Shown here: piece by piece, positions 25,237 through 32,575 of the stretch
How positions within the stretch are numbered: position 1 is the stretch's first letter
Layout of the letters: the number at the start of each line of letters is the position of its first letter
NCBI GenBank assembly: GCA_050250665.1
Contig: JBFWOF010000035.1
Location: forward strand, 1-64,000
From: JADKFD01 sp050250665
Lineage (GTDB): Bacteria > Pseudomonadota > Gammaproteobacteria > Xanthomonadales > SZUA-5
Length of the DNA stretch: 64,000 nt
Direction of reading: 5' to 3'
The notes under the pieces: generated by a model
Database searches by the model: none
Told to the model about the DNA's origin: nothing
Seen by the model: only the letters and a program-made list of their open reading frames with translations
Program-made: the position numbers and the translations under genes

Positions 25237-25887
25237 ATGACCCACTATCGCCATCGAATCAGCTGTTTCACCCTGATGCTGGTCGCCGCACTGGTTGGCC
25301 ACGCTGCCGCTGCCAAGGACGCGCCCAAGCCAGCGGCGAAAGCGGCGCAGTCCGCGCTGGCTGACTCCTTCGAAGCCAAGGGACAGGCGGGCCTGGATCG
25401 CCTGAAGCAGGACGAAATGCAGCGAATCTGCAGCGAGTACGAGGGCAAGCAGGTGCCCGACGATCTGGCCAGACAGATCATCGACGAAGCCAGCGCCGGC
25501 GTGCGCTTCCCGGCCGATGGCCAGTATTTCGGCGACTGGCGTGGCGGCGAGAAGATCGCCAAGACCGGTACCGGCTTGCAGAGCAGCGACGATCCGGCCA
25601 TCGCCAATGGCGGCAACTGCTATGCCTGCCACCAGATGGCTGCCGAGGAGATGGCCTACGGCACACTGGCGCCGACCTTGGCCGAATACGGAAAACTGCG
25701 CGGCAACAGTGAGCCGATCGTGCAATACGCGTGGACGCGCTTGTGGAACTCGCATGCCTACAACCCGTGCTCACACATGCCGCGTTTTGGCGCATCGGGC
25801 ATCCTCACCGAGGCCCAGCTCAAGGATGTGATGGCCTATCTGTTTGATCCGGAATCGCCGGTCAACCAGCCCGGTGCCGCGCCATGA
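25237..25887 (+). CDS. soxX: SoxX, monoheme cytochrome c subunit
   Basis: A 216-residue exported cytochrome: signal peptide, heme at Cys128 (CYACHQM), and the axial Met region CSHMPRFG near residue 180. It forms the SoxAX complex. An AGGAG site precedes the ATG 12 bp after soxA. A ~90-residue N-terminal extension before the heme domain makes it longer than minimal SoxX. Confidence 0.94.
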   Translation: MTHYRHRISCFTLMLVAALVGHAAAAKDAPKPAAKAAQSALADSFEAKGQAGLDRLKQDEMQRICSEYEGKQVPDDLARQIIDEASAGVRFPADGQYFGDWRGGEKIAKTGTGLQSSDDPAIANGGNCYACHQMAAEEMAYGTLAPTLAEYGKLRGNSEPIVQYAWTRLWNSHAYNPCSHMPRFGASGILTEAQLKDVMAYLFDPESPVNQPGAAP

Positions 25888-27599
25888 TGCAGCGACGCGA
25901 ATTCCTGCAGGTGCTGGCAGCGGCGGCAGTCGCGGGCAGCATGCCCGGCTGCGCAGGGGTGCGTCCGGACCGGGGTTTCGCCGGACTGTACGAGATCCCC
26001 CGCAGCGGCAATGTGCACCTGCTGCACTTCACCGACAGCCACGCCCAGCTGCTGCCCATCCATTTCCGCGAGCCCTCGGTCAACCTGGGTCTGGGAGAGG
26101 CACTGAACCGGCCGCCGCATCTGGTGGGCAAAGCCTTTCTGAAACAGTTCGGCCTGCAGCCCGACACCCCGGCGGCGCACGCTTTCACCTCGCTGGACTT
26201 CGTCGAGGCTGCTCGCCGGTACGGGCGGGTGGGCGGTTTTGCGCATCTGGCCACGCTGGTCCGACAGCTGCGGGCGTCACGACCGGGCGCACTGCTGCTC
26301 GACGGTGGCGATACCTGGCAGGGTTCGGCCACGGCGCTGTGGACACGCGGCCAGGACATGGTGGATGCCTGCAGGCTGCTCGGCGTCGACGTCATGACCG
26401 GCCACTGGGAATTCACCCTCGGCGCCGAGCGCGTGCAGCAGATCATCGATCAGGACTTCGCCGGCAAGGTCGATTTCGTCGCCCACAATGTGGAAACGCG
26501 CGACTTCGGCGATGCGGTGTTCAAGCCCTATGTGATCCGCGAGAGCGGTGGCGTACCGGTGGCGATCATCGGTCAGGCCTTTCCGTACACGCCGATCGCC
26601 AATCCGGCGCATCTCATTCCCGACTGGAGCTTCGGCATCCAGGAAGAACATCTGCAATCGATGATCGATCAGGCCCGCGCGGAGGGCGCGCAGGTGGTGG
26701 TGCTGCTGTCGCACAACGGCATGGATGTCGATCTGAAACTGGCTTCGCGCGTGCGTGGTCTCGATGCCATCCTCGGCGGTCACACCCACGATGGAGTGCC
26801 GACGCCGATCGTGGTCAGCAATGGCGGCGGGCAAACCCTGGTGACCAACGCCGGCAGCAACGGCAAATTCCTCGGCGTGCTCGATTTCGATGTGCGCGAT
26901 GGCAAGGTGATGGGTCACCAGTACCGATTGCTGCCGGTGTTTGCCGATGCGCTCCCTGCAGACACGGAGATGTCGGCCTTGATCGCCCGCGTCCGCGAGC
27001 CCTATCTGGATCGCCTCAACGAGCCTCTGGCCGTGACCGACGACCTGCTTTACCGCCGCGGCAACTTCAATGGCAGTTTCGATCAGTTGATCCTGGACGC
27101 GCTGCTGGAGGTCAAGGATGCCCAGATCGCCTTTTCACCCGGTTTCCGCTGGGGCACCAGCCTGCTGCCCGGGGACACCATCCGCATGGAACAGCTGATG
27201 GACCAGACCGCGATCACCTATCCGCAGAGCACGCTGACGGAGATGAAGGGATCGATGATCAAGACCATCCTCGAGGATGTGGCCGACAATCTGTTCAACG
27301 CCGATCCCTACTACCAGCAGGGCGGCGACATGGTCCGCGTGGGCGGCATGGATTACGCCATTGAACCGGGTGCGCCCGTCGGGCAGCGCATACGCGACAT
27401 GACGCTGGTCGGGAAGCCGATCGAGGCCGACCACACCTACAAGGTGGCGGGATGGGCGCCGGTGGCGGCCAATGCCGAAGGCGAACCGATCTGGGATGTG
27501 GTGGCAACCTGGTTGCGCAGCCAGAAACGGGTTTCGCCGCGGCAACCACAACAGCCGCGACTGATCGGCATCAGCAACAATCAGGGTCTGAGCGCGTGA
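25884..27599 (+). CDS. soxB: SoxB, sulfate thioesterase/thiohydrolase
   Basis: A 571-residue dimanganese hydrolase of the 5'-nucleotidase family. A Tat signal (QRREFLQVLAAAAV) opens the protein; metal motifs include HFTDSHAQL, DGGDTWQGS, the GHWEFTLG loop and GGHTHDG. SoxB cleaves sulfate from the SoxY-bound sulfonate. The ATG overlaps the soxX stop by 4 bases. It is the last sox gene; a regulator gene converges 11 bp downstream. Confidence 0.95.
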   Translation: MMQRREFLQVLAAAAVAGSMPGCAGVRPDRGFAGLYEIPRSGNVHLLHFTDSHAQLLPIHFREPSVNLGLGEALNRPPHLVGKAFLKQFGLQPDTPAAHAFTSLDFVEAARRYGRVGGFAHLATLVRQLRASRPGALLLDGGDTWQGSATALWTRGQDMVDACRLLGVDVMTGHWEFTLGAERVQQIIDQDFAGKVDFVAHNVETRDFGDAVFKPYVIRESGGVPVAIIGQAFPYTPIANPAHLIPDWSFGIQEEHLQSMIDQARAEGAQVVVLLSHNGMDVDLKLASRVRGLDAILGGHTHDGVPTPIVVSNGGGQTLVTNAGSNGKFLGVLDFDVRDGKVMGHQYRLLPVFADALPADTEMSALIARVREPYLDRLNEPLAVTDDLLYRRGNFNGSFDQLILDALLEVKDAQIAFSPGFRWGTSLLPGDTIRMEQLMDQTAITYPQSTLTEMKGSMIKTILEDVADNLFNADPYYQQGGDMVRVGGMDYAIEPGAPVGQRIRDMTLVGKPIEADHTYKVAGWAPVAANAEGEPIWDVVATWLRSQKRVSPRQPQQPRLIGISNNQGLSA

Positions 27600-27610
27600 A
27601 CGCGACGCGC

Positions 27611-27952
27611 TCAGGCGTATTTGCTAAGGATGCCAAGCACCTCGGTCATGCGTTCCTGGCGATCGACGCCATCGGCGCTGTCGCCGATTTCGCTTTCCAG
27701 CGTGCACGCCATCATTTCAAAGAAGGCGCGATCCAGCGCCTTGCGCACCGCCGCCAGCTGCTGCGCGATGTCCTGGCAAGGCTCGTCCTGCTCGATCATC
27801 CGCAACACACCCCGAATCTGCCCCTCGGCGCGACGCAGCCGCAGCACGACGCCGCGCTTGTGTTCATTGCGGCGTTCGTCGGCATTGTCGACCACGGCGC
27901 AGCGCGCAGGAGCGCGTCGTTTCAGTCTGGAAGTCTTGGGGGCGCTGGGCAT
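27611..27952 (-). CDS. CsoR/FrmR-family (DUF156) repressor, possible persulfide sensor
   Basis: A 113-residue all-helical regulator with LRRAEGQIRGVLRMIEQDEPC. I chose the ATG at 27952; a longer frame exists but its N-terminus is not family-like. Cys59 corresponds to the first ligand Cys of CsoR. The His and second Cys of the copper site (25 and 29 residues later) are Thr and Glu, while a Cys83 lies 24 residues after Cys59. A classical Cu(I) site is therefore absent and a dithiol sensor recalls CstR, although the spacing differs. It is divergent from a YeeE/YedE pair across 82 bp, its probable target. Confidence 0.8.
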   Translation of the reverse strand: MPSAPKTSRLKRRAPARCAVVDNADERRNEHKRGVVLRLRRAEGQIRGVLRMIEQDEPCQDIAQQLAAVRKALDRAFFEMMACTLESEIGDSADGVDRQERMTEVLGILSKYA

Positions 27953-28034
27953 GGGGGCGGTCCGGATGCGGATGGCCCGATTTTGCCACAGCGGGTCTCG
28001 CGAATCCCGGCCACGTTGACCCTGGAGCCGCGCC
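27953..28034. promoter_or_regulatory. Divergent control region between CsoR-family gene and YeeE/YedE pair 2
   Basis: An 82-bp region must hold both promoters and probably the regulator's operator. I see a GATTTTG stretch but no clear palindrome or consensus boxes. The function is inferred only from gene arrangement. Confidence 0.4.
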
Positions 28035-28466
28035 ATGAATGCTGATGCACTCCACCTGGCGCTGGCGGGCGGCCTGATGGTTGGCGCTGCCGCAGCCCTG
28101 CTGTACTGGCTGAACGGGCGCATCGCCGGTGTCAGCGGCATCTTCGGCGATCTGTTCCTGGAGCGCGACGATGGCCACTGGCCCTGGCGTGCTGCCTTCC
28201 TGGCGGGACTGCTGATCGGCTTTGTGCTGATTCGTTCCCTGCATCCCGAACTGGCCCGGATTCACCTGCAAAGCGGGCCATGGGCCTTGATCGTCGCCGG
28301 ACTGCTGGTCGGCTACGGCACGCGCATGAGCAGCGGCTGCACCTCCGGTCACGGCGTTTGTGGAATTGCCCGCATTTCCAGGCGATCGCTGCTGGCCACG
28401 GGTTCTTTCATGTTCGCGGCGATGCTGACAGTGGCCCTGATCCGCCACTCGGGACTCGGTCGATGA
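28035..28466 (+). CDS. YeeE/YedE family protein (first of pair 2)
   Basis: A 143-residue membrane protein with the signature GTRMSSGCTSGHGVCG (Cys102), about four hydrophobic segments. This shorter form matches the PmpA/DUF395 pairs found in persulfide-response operons. Its stop overlaps the next ATG (ATGA). Control by the divergent CsoR/CstR-like protein is likely. Confidence 0.88.
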   Translation: MNADALHLALAGGLMVGAAAALLYWLNGRIAGVSGIFGDLFLERDDGHWPWRAAFLAGLLIGFVLIRSLHPELARIHLQSGPWALIVAGLLVGYGTRMSSGCTSGHGVCGIARISRRSLLATGSFMFAAMLTVALIRHSGLGR

Positions 28467-28906
28467 GGCCGGTTTCGGCACTCGCTTGCGGCACCTTGTT
28501 CGGTGCTGGCCTGGCGCTGTCGGGCATGACCGACCCGACGCGGGTGCTGGGCTTTCTGGATGTGCTGGGAGACTGGGATCCGACGCTGCTGGTGGTCATG
28601 GCCGGCGCAGTGCTGGTCAGTTTGCCAGCCTTTCAATGGGCACGGCGACATCCGCGCCCCTTGCTGGATGTCCAGTTCTTCCATCCAGAGCGCACGCGGA
28701 TCGATTCCGATCTGGTGATCGGCTCGTCGGTCTTCGGCATCGGCTGGGGCATTGCCGGGCTTTGCCCCGGCCCCGCGCTCGCCGGCCTGGCGTCGGGGCG
28801 CTGGGAAGTCGCCGTGTTCGTCGCCGCAATGGCGGCGGGTATGGCCCTGCGGAGCTGGCAAGTTCGTCGGCGCGTCGCCGCCGGCGTCTTTCGTTGTCCA
28901 GGTTGA
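28463..28906 (+). CDS. YeeE/YedE (DUF6691-type) family protein (second of pair 2)
   Basis: A 147-residue membrane protein with GIAGLCPGPALAGL (Cys101), the second signature of the split transporter, and the typical start ACGTLFGAGLALSGMTDPTRVLGFLD. It completes pair 2 by translational coupling with the preceding gene. Together they likely import or export a sulfur species. Confidence 0.88.
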   Translation: MRPVSALACGTLFGAGLALSGMTDPTRVLGFLDVLGDWDPTLLVVMAGAVLVSLPAFQWARRHPRPLLDVQFFHPERTRIDSDLVIGSSVFGIGWGIAGLCPGPALAGLASGRWEVAVFVAAMAAGMALRSWQVRRRVAAGVFRCPG

Positions 28907-29004
28907 CCTAACACAAGCAGATTCTTGCGGCGCCGGAATAGGCTCTGCAAGAGTCACCACCAGTCGGAGCGCAACGCGTCGCCGGCGCCATGAGGGGGAT
29001 TTTT

Positions 29005-30351
29005 ATGTCTAATTCATATACACCCAGGAGTATGTTTGCCCGTGCTTTGCCTGCCGCGATCGTGCTGATTCTGGCTGGGCCGGCTGCCGCCACCAACGGC
29101 TATTTCGCACTCGGCTACGGCACCAAGAGCAAGGGCATGGGTGGCACCGGCGTCTCGATGTCGCTGGATACCCTGGCGCCCGCGACCAATCCGGCCGCCC
29201 TCACTGGCGTCGATGAACAGATCGACCTGGGTATCGCCTATTTCTCGCCGGATCGCGGCTATGACGTCACCGGCGCGGCCACCGGGGCCTGCCTGTCGCC
29301 GCAGCAATGTACTTTTGGCGTGGGCCCGGAATCCCGGCGCAGTGATCGTGACTATTTCCTGATTCCGCACTTCGGCATTGCCCGTAAATGGAGTGACGAG
29401 GTCACGGTGGGTATTGCGGTCTACGGCAACGGCGGCATGAATACCCGCTACGTCGGTGGCTCGGCCACGGTCGGTGCGCCGATGGGGACTGTACCTCCGG
29501 GTACCGCATTCACCCTGCCGGGTACCTTCGGCTCCGGCACGGCCGGTGTCGATCTGATCCAGTTGTTTGTGGCGCCCACCTACGCCCGTCGTTTCGACAA
29601 CGGCGTCAGCATCGGCATCTCGCCGATACTGGCCATGCAGTCCTTCGAAGCACGTGGTCTGGGCAGTTTTGCGCCATTTTCCTCGGCGCCGACCAAGCTG
29701 ACCAATAACGGTCACGACCGCTCCTATGGTCTGGGTCTGAAACTGGGCATCCAGGCACCGATCGGCGAAAGCGCACGGTTCGGCGCTTCCTATCAGACCA
29801 AGATGTCGATGAGCGAATTCGACAGCTACGCCGGACTGTTCGCGGGGCAGGGCGATTTCGACATTCCGGCCTCCGCCACGGTCGGTTTCTCGGTGGCGGC
29901 CAGCGATGCCTTGACCCTGGCCTTCGATGTCGAGTGGATCGGCTACGGCGGCGTCGATTCCATCGCCAATCCGATCTTTCCGAATCTGCAGCGCGCTCCG
30001 CTGGGCGCCGATGGCGGCGCCGGCTTCGGCTGGAACGACATGACCGTGTACAAGTTCGGCGCTGCCTGGCAAGCCGATGCCCGGAGCACCTGGCGCTTCG
30101 GCTACAGCTTTGGCGATCAGCCCATCGATTCCAGTGAAGTCCTGTTCAATATCCTGGCGCCGGGCGTGGTCGAACAGCACTTCACCGTGGGCTACACGCG
30201 CGAATCGGAAGGCGGCAACAGCTGGACGATCGCGGCCATGTATGCGCCGTCCAAATCGGTCAGCGGCATCAATCCGCTGGACCCGGCGCAGAACATCAAG
30301 CTGAGCATGGATCAGTTCGAATTCGAGTTCAGCTACACCTTCGGTAGATGA
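29005..30351 (+). CDS. FadL/OmpP1-type outer-membrane transport protein
   Basis: A 448-residue beta-barrel protein with a signal peptide (LPAAIVLILAGPAAA) and the family N-terminus ATNGYFALGYGTKSKGMGG, which forms the hatch. It ends in a barrel strand with terminal aromatic pattern (FEFSYTFGR). FadL proteins take up hydrophobic compounds; placement among sulfur genes suggests transport of a hydrophobic or sulfur-containing substrate, by inference only. A GGGGG-rich ribosome site precedes the ATG at 29005. Confidence 0.88.
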   Translation: MSNSYTPRSMFARALPAAIVLILAGPAAATNGYFALGYGTKSKGMGGTGVSMSLDTLAPATNPAALTGVDEQIDLGIAYFSPDRGYDVTGAATGACLSPQQCTFGVGPESRRSDRDYFLIPHFGIARKWSDEVTVGIAVYGNGGMNTRYVGGSATVGAPMGTVPPGTAFTLPGTFGSGTAGVDLIQLFVAPTYARRFDNGVSIGISPILAMQSFEARGLGSFAPFSSAPTKLTNNGHDRSYGLGLKLGIQAPIGESARFGASYQTKMSMSEFDSYAGLFAGQGDFDIPASATVGFSVAASDALTLAFDVEWIGYGGVDSIANPIFPNLQRAPLGADGGAGFGWNDMTVYKFGAAWQADARSTWRFGYSFGDQPIDSSEVLFNILAPGVVEQHFTVGYTRESEGGNSWTIAAMYAPSKSVSGINPLDPAQNIKLSMDQFEFEFSYTFGR

Positions 30352-30391
30352 CATCGCGCTGGTCCATGCCCGGCGCTGCCTGCAGGAACCT

Positions 30392-30418
30392 CGTCGGCGG
30401 CCATTCCGGCCGCCGACG
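30392..30418. terminator. Hairpin between convergent FadL and DsrE genes
   Basis: A perfect 11-bp stem (CGTCGGCGGCC / GGCCGCCGACG) with a 5-base loop ATTCC. No long T-run follows on either strand, so it may act as a bidirectional terminator or as an mRNA 3'-end stabiliser. Confidence 0.65.
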
Positions 30419-30419
30419 G

Positions 30420-30872
30420 TCAGGGTTTGATGTAGGCGGCGCCTTCGGCAATCTGCAGTCGGGCGATTTCAGCGACGCCGGAAGGCACGATCTGCACGTC
30501 TGGCAACAGGCTTGCGGCGTCGATGCTTCGGCTTTTCAGGGTGTTGCCGCAGACCCGGAATTCCACGCCTTCCAGCATCAGCGGGTCGACCAGCGCGTCA
30601 TAGGAATTGCCGCGGTCGTCGGCGTGACCATCGAGCAGAAAATCGACGCCAGCGCCCAGGGCGACGACCACGATGTGGATGGTCGGATCGGCCGCATGGT
30701 GATTGTTGATGTTGCGCAGCATCGCAATGGCTTGCTTGCTGTCGTCGAGGTGGTAGACGACCGTGCGCTTCGCTTCGGTGGAGCCTTCGGCAATCAGTCC
30801 CGAACTGACACACAGCGCCCAGCAGGCAAACAGCAGCATTGCGGGCAAGCGGCGATAGGGGATTGGGAACAT
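30420..30872 (-). CDS. Exported DsrE-family protein
   Basis: A 150-residue DsrE/DsrF-like protein with a signal peptide (LLFACWALCVSSGLIA). The core has KRTVVYHLDDSKQAIAMLRNI and a conserved Cys108 in FRVCGNTLKS, the position that carries persulfide in DsrE proteins. Cytosolic relatives pass sulfur between TusA and DsrC; an exported form would act in the periplasm. It has an AGGAG site. It is convergent with the porin and divergent from the octaheme cytochrome operon. Confidence 0.85.
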   Translation of the reverse strand: MFPIPYRRLPAMLLFACWALCVSSGLIAEGSTEAKRTVVYHLDDSKQAIAMLRNINNHHAADPTIHIVVVALGAGVDFLLDGHADDRGNSYDALVDPLMLEGVEFRVCGNTLKSRSIDAASLLPDVQIVPSGVAEIARLQIAEGAAYIKP

Positions 30873-30998
30873 TCGGGCGAGCTCCTGAGGGCTGCTGAGG
30901 GCTGCGGAAGGGCGCGTCGGCCAGTCTGCCGACGCAGTGTACCGAAGGCGCCCGGGATTGAACTTGACCGGGCGCGGCGGAAAGTCGTGCGGACTTTG

Positions 30999-31033
30999 AT
31001 ATGCATCATGGCTAAATTAGCTATGGTGCGTAT
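30999..31033. promoter_or_regulatory. 35-bp dyad, candidate operator of the octaheme cytochrome operon
   Basis: ATATGCATCATGGCT and AGCTATGGTGCGTAT form inverted arms matching at 12 of 15 positions around the spacer AAATT. The site is AT-rich within GC-rich DNA and lies about 90 bp upstream of the octaheme cytochrome ATG and about 125 bp upstream of the divergent dsrE start. It has the size expected for a dimeric repressor or activator site and could also cover a promoter. The regulator is unknown. Confidence 0.55.
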
Positions 31034-31123
31034 AAAGAGTCATGAAGGAGCCGTGGAAATTGCTGGCGCGAGTTCCACGGGTCTGCCTGGCCCGCGGCCA
31101 TCGACCGATTTCGGAGCATTGCG

Positions 31124-32575
31124 ATGAAGATGCGCTTTCCAGCCTGGCTGATCGGTCTGATCGTCATCGCCTTGCTGATCGTCCTGCCGACACTCTACTT
31201 CCTGCCCTCGGCAGAGCAGACCCAACTGCCAGCCGCCGGAATTCCCGAGCGCGCGGTGCACGTGGATCACGCCGACATCGTCAAGGGCGATTTCAAGAGC
31301 GGGCAGGAGGTGACACGCGCTTGCCTGGTGTGCCACGAGGACGCGGCGGCCGAACTGATGCGCACCAGCCACTGGACCTGGGAGTCAAAGCCCTACAACG
31401 TGCCCTGGCGCGAAGGCGCCGTGACCATTGGCAAGATCAACCAGATCAACAACTTCTGCATCGGCACCCAGGGCAACGAGAACAAGTGCATGAGTTGCCA
31501 CGCCGGCTATGGCTGGGAAGCCGGCCGCGCCGCCCAGCAGGCCAATCCGGAAAATGTCGATTGTCTGGCCTGCCACGCCGACCCCGGCATCTATGGCAAA
31601 GGCCTGTTCGGCAACCCCGCAGAGGGCGTCGACCTGCTGGCTGCCGCCCGAAGTGTGCGTGCCACGACCCGTGAGAACTGCGGCAAATGCCATTTCGATG
31701 GCGGCGGCGGCAACGGCGTGAAGCATGGCGATCTGGACGAGAGCATGTACTTCCCGAGCCAGTCGCTGGATGTGCACATGGGTGGCGAGCACAACCTGCA
31801 GTGCAGCGATTGCCATGTCACCAGGGCGCACCAGATTCTCGGTCGAATCATCGCTGACAACTACACCATCGAGCCTGCCGAGCAGGTCTCATGCACCCAG
31901 TGCCATACGGGCAAGATCCACAAGGACGAGCGCATCGGCACCCATCTGGCGGCAGTGGCCTGCCAGACCTGCCATATTCCGGCGATCGCGCGGGAAGAGC
32001 CGACCAAGGTGACCTGGGACTGGTCCAAGGCCGCCGATGCCAGCCGCGCCGAGGATCACTACAGCTATCTCAAGATCAAGGGCGAATTCACTTATGAGTC
32101 GAATTTTGCCCCCAGCTATCTGTGGTTCAACGGCAACAACGAGTACCGCTATCTGCTCGGCGACAAGATCAATCCGGACGGTCCCACCTACATCAACAAG
32201 CCGGCCGGCAGCATCAACGATGCCAGGGCGAAGATCTTCCCCTTCAAGCTGCACAAGGCCAGGCAGCCCTACGACAAGGTGCATCAGTACCTGCTGCAGC
32301 CGGTGACCTCGGGCAAGGACGGATTCTGGACGAACTTCGACTGGAACCAGGCCTTCGAACTGGCGGTGCCGATTACCGGACTGGCCTACAGCGGTGAGTA
32401 CGATTTCACCGAGACCTACATGTACTGGGCCACCACCCACATGGTGCAGCCGGCGCGCGATGCCTTGCAGTGCGAAGCCTGCCACTCGGCCACGGGCAAG
32501 CCCGGTCGGCTCGACTGGGAGGCCCTGGGATATCCCGGTGATCCCATCGAATGGGGCGGGAGGAAGCTGCCATGA
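31124..32575 (+). CDS. otr: Octaheme c-type cytochrome, tetrathionate reductase family
   Basis: A 483-residue protein with an N-terminal membrane anchor (WLIGLIVIALLIVLPTLYFL) and exactly eight CxxCH motifs, starting at residues 67, 122, 147, 186, 227, 257, 280 and 450. Number and spacing match the octaheme tetrathionate reductase family. Shewanella OTR reduces tetrathionate, nitrite and hydroxylamine in vitro, but its physiological role is unsettled. Here it could act on tetrathionate or another sulfur or nitrogen oxide, in either direction. A GGAG site precedes the ATG. The stop overlaps the next gene's ATG. Confidence 0.92.
   Translation: MKMRFPAWLIGLIVIALLIVLPTLYFLPSAEQTQLPAAGIPERAVHVDHADIVKGDFKSGQEVTRACLVCHEDAAAELMRTSHWTWESKPYNVPWREGAVTIGKINQINNFCIGTQGNENKCMSCHAGYGWEAGRAAQQANPENVDCLACHADPGIYGKGLFGNPAEGVDLLAAARSVRATTRENCGKCHFDGGGGNGVKHGDLDESMYFPSQSLDVHMGGEHNLQCSDCHVTRAHQILGRIIADNYTIEPAEQVSCTQCHTGKIHKDERIGTHLAAVACQTCHIPAIAREEPTKVTWDWSKAADASRAEDHYSYLKIKGEFTYESNFAPSYLWFNGNNEYRYLLGDKINPDGPTYINKPAGSINDARAKIFPFKLHKARQPYDKVHQYLLQPVTSGKDGFWTNFDWNQAFELAVPITGLAYSGEYDFTETYMYWATTHMVQPARDALQCEACHSATGKPGRLDWEALGYPGDPIEWGGRKLP

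Noticed and set aside
24187..25755. Long minus-strand frame of 522 residues
   Set aside because: It lies opposite soxZ, soxA and soxX, which are certain.
25844..27364. Plus-strand frame of 506 residues overlapping soxB
   Set aside because: It is an Arg/Gly-rich out-of-frame reading; soxB has the Tat signal and metal motifs.
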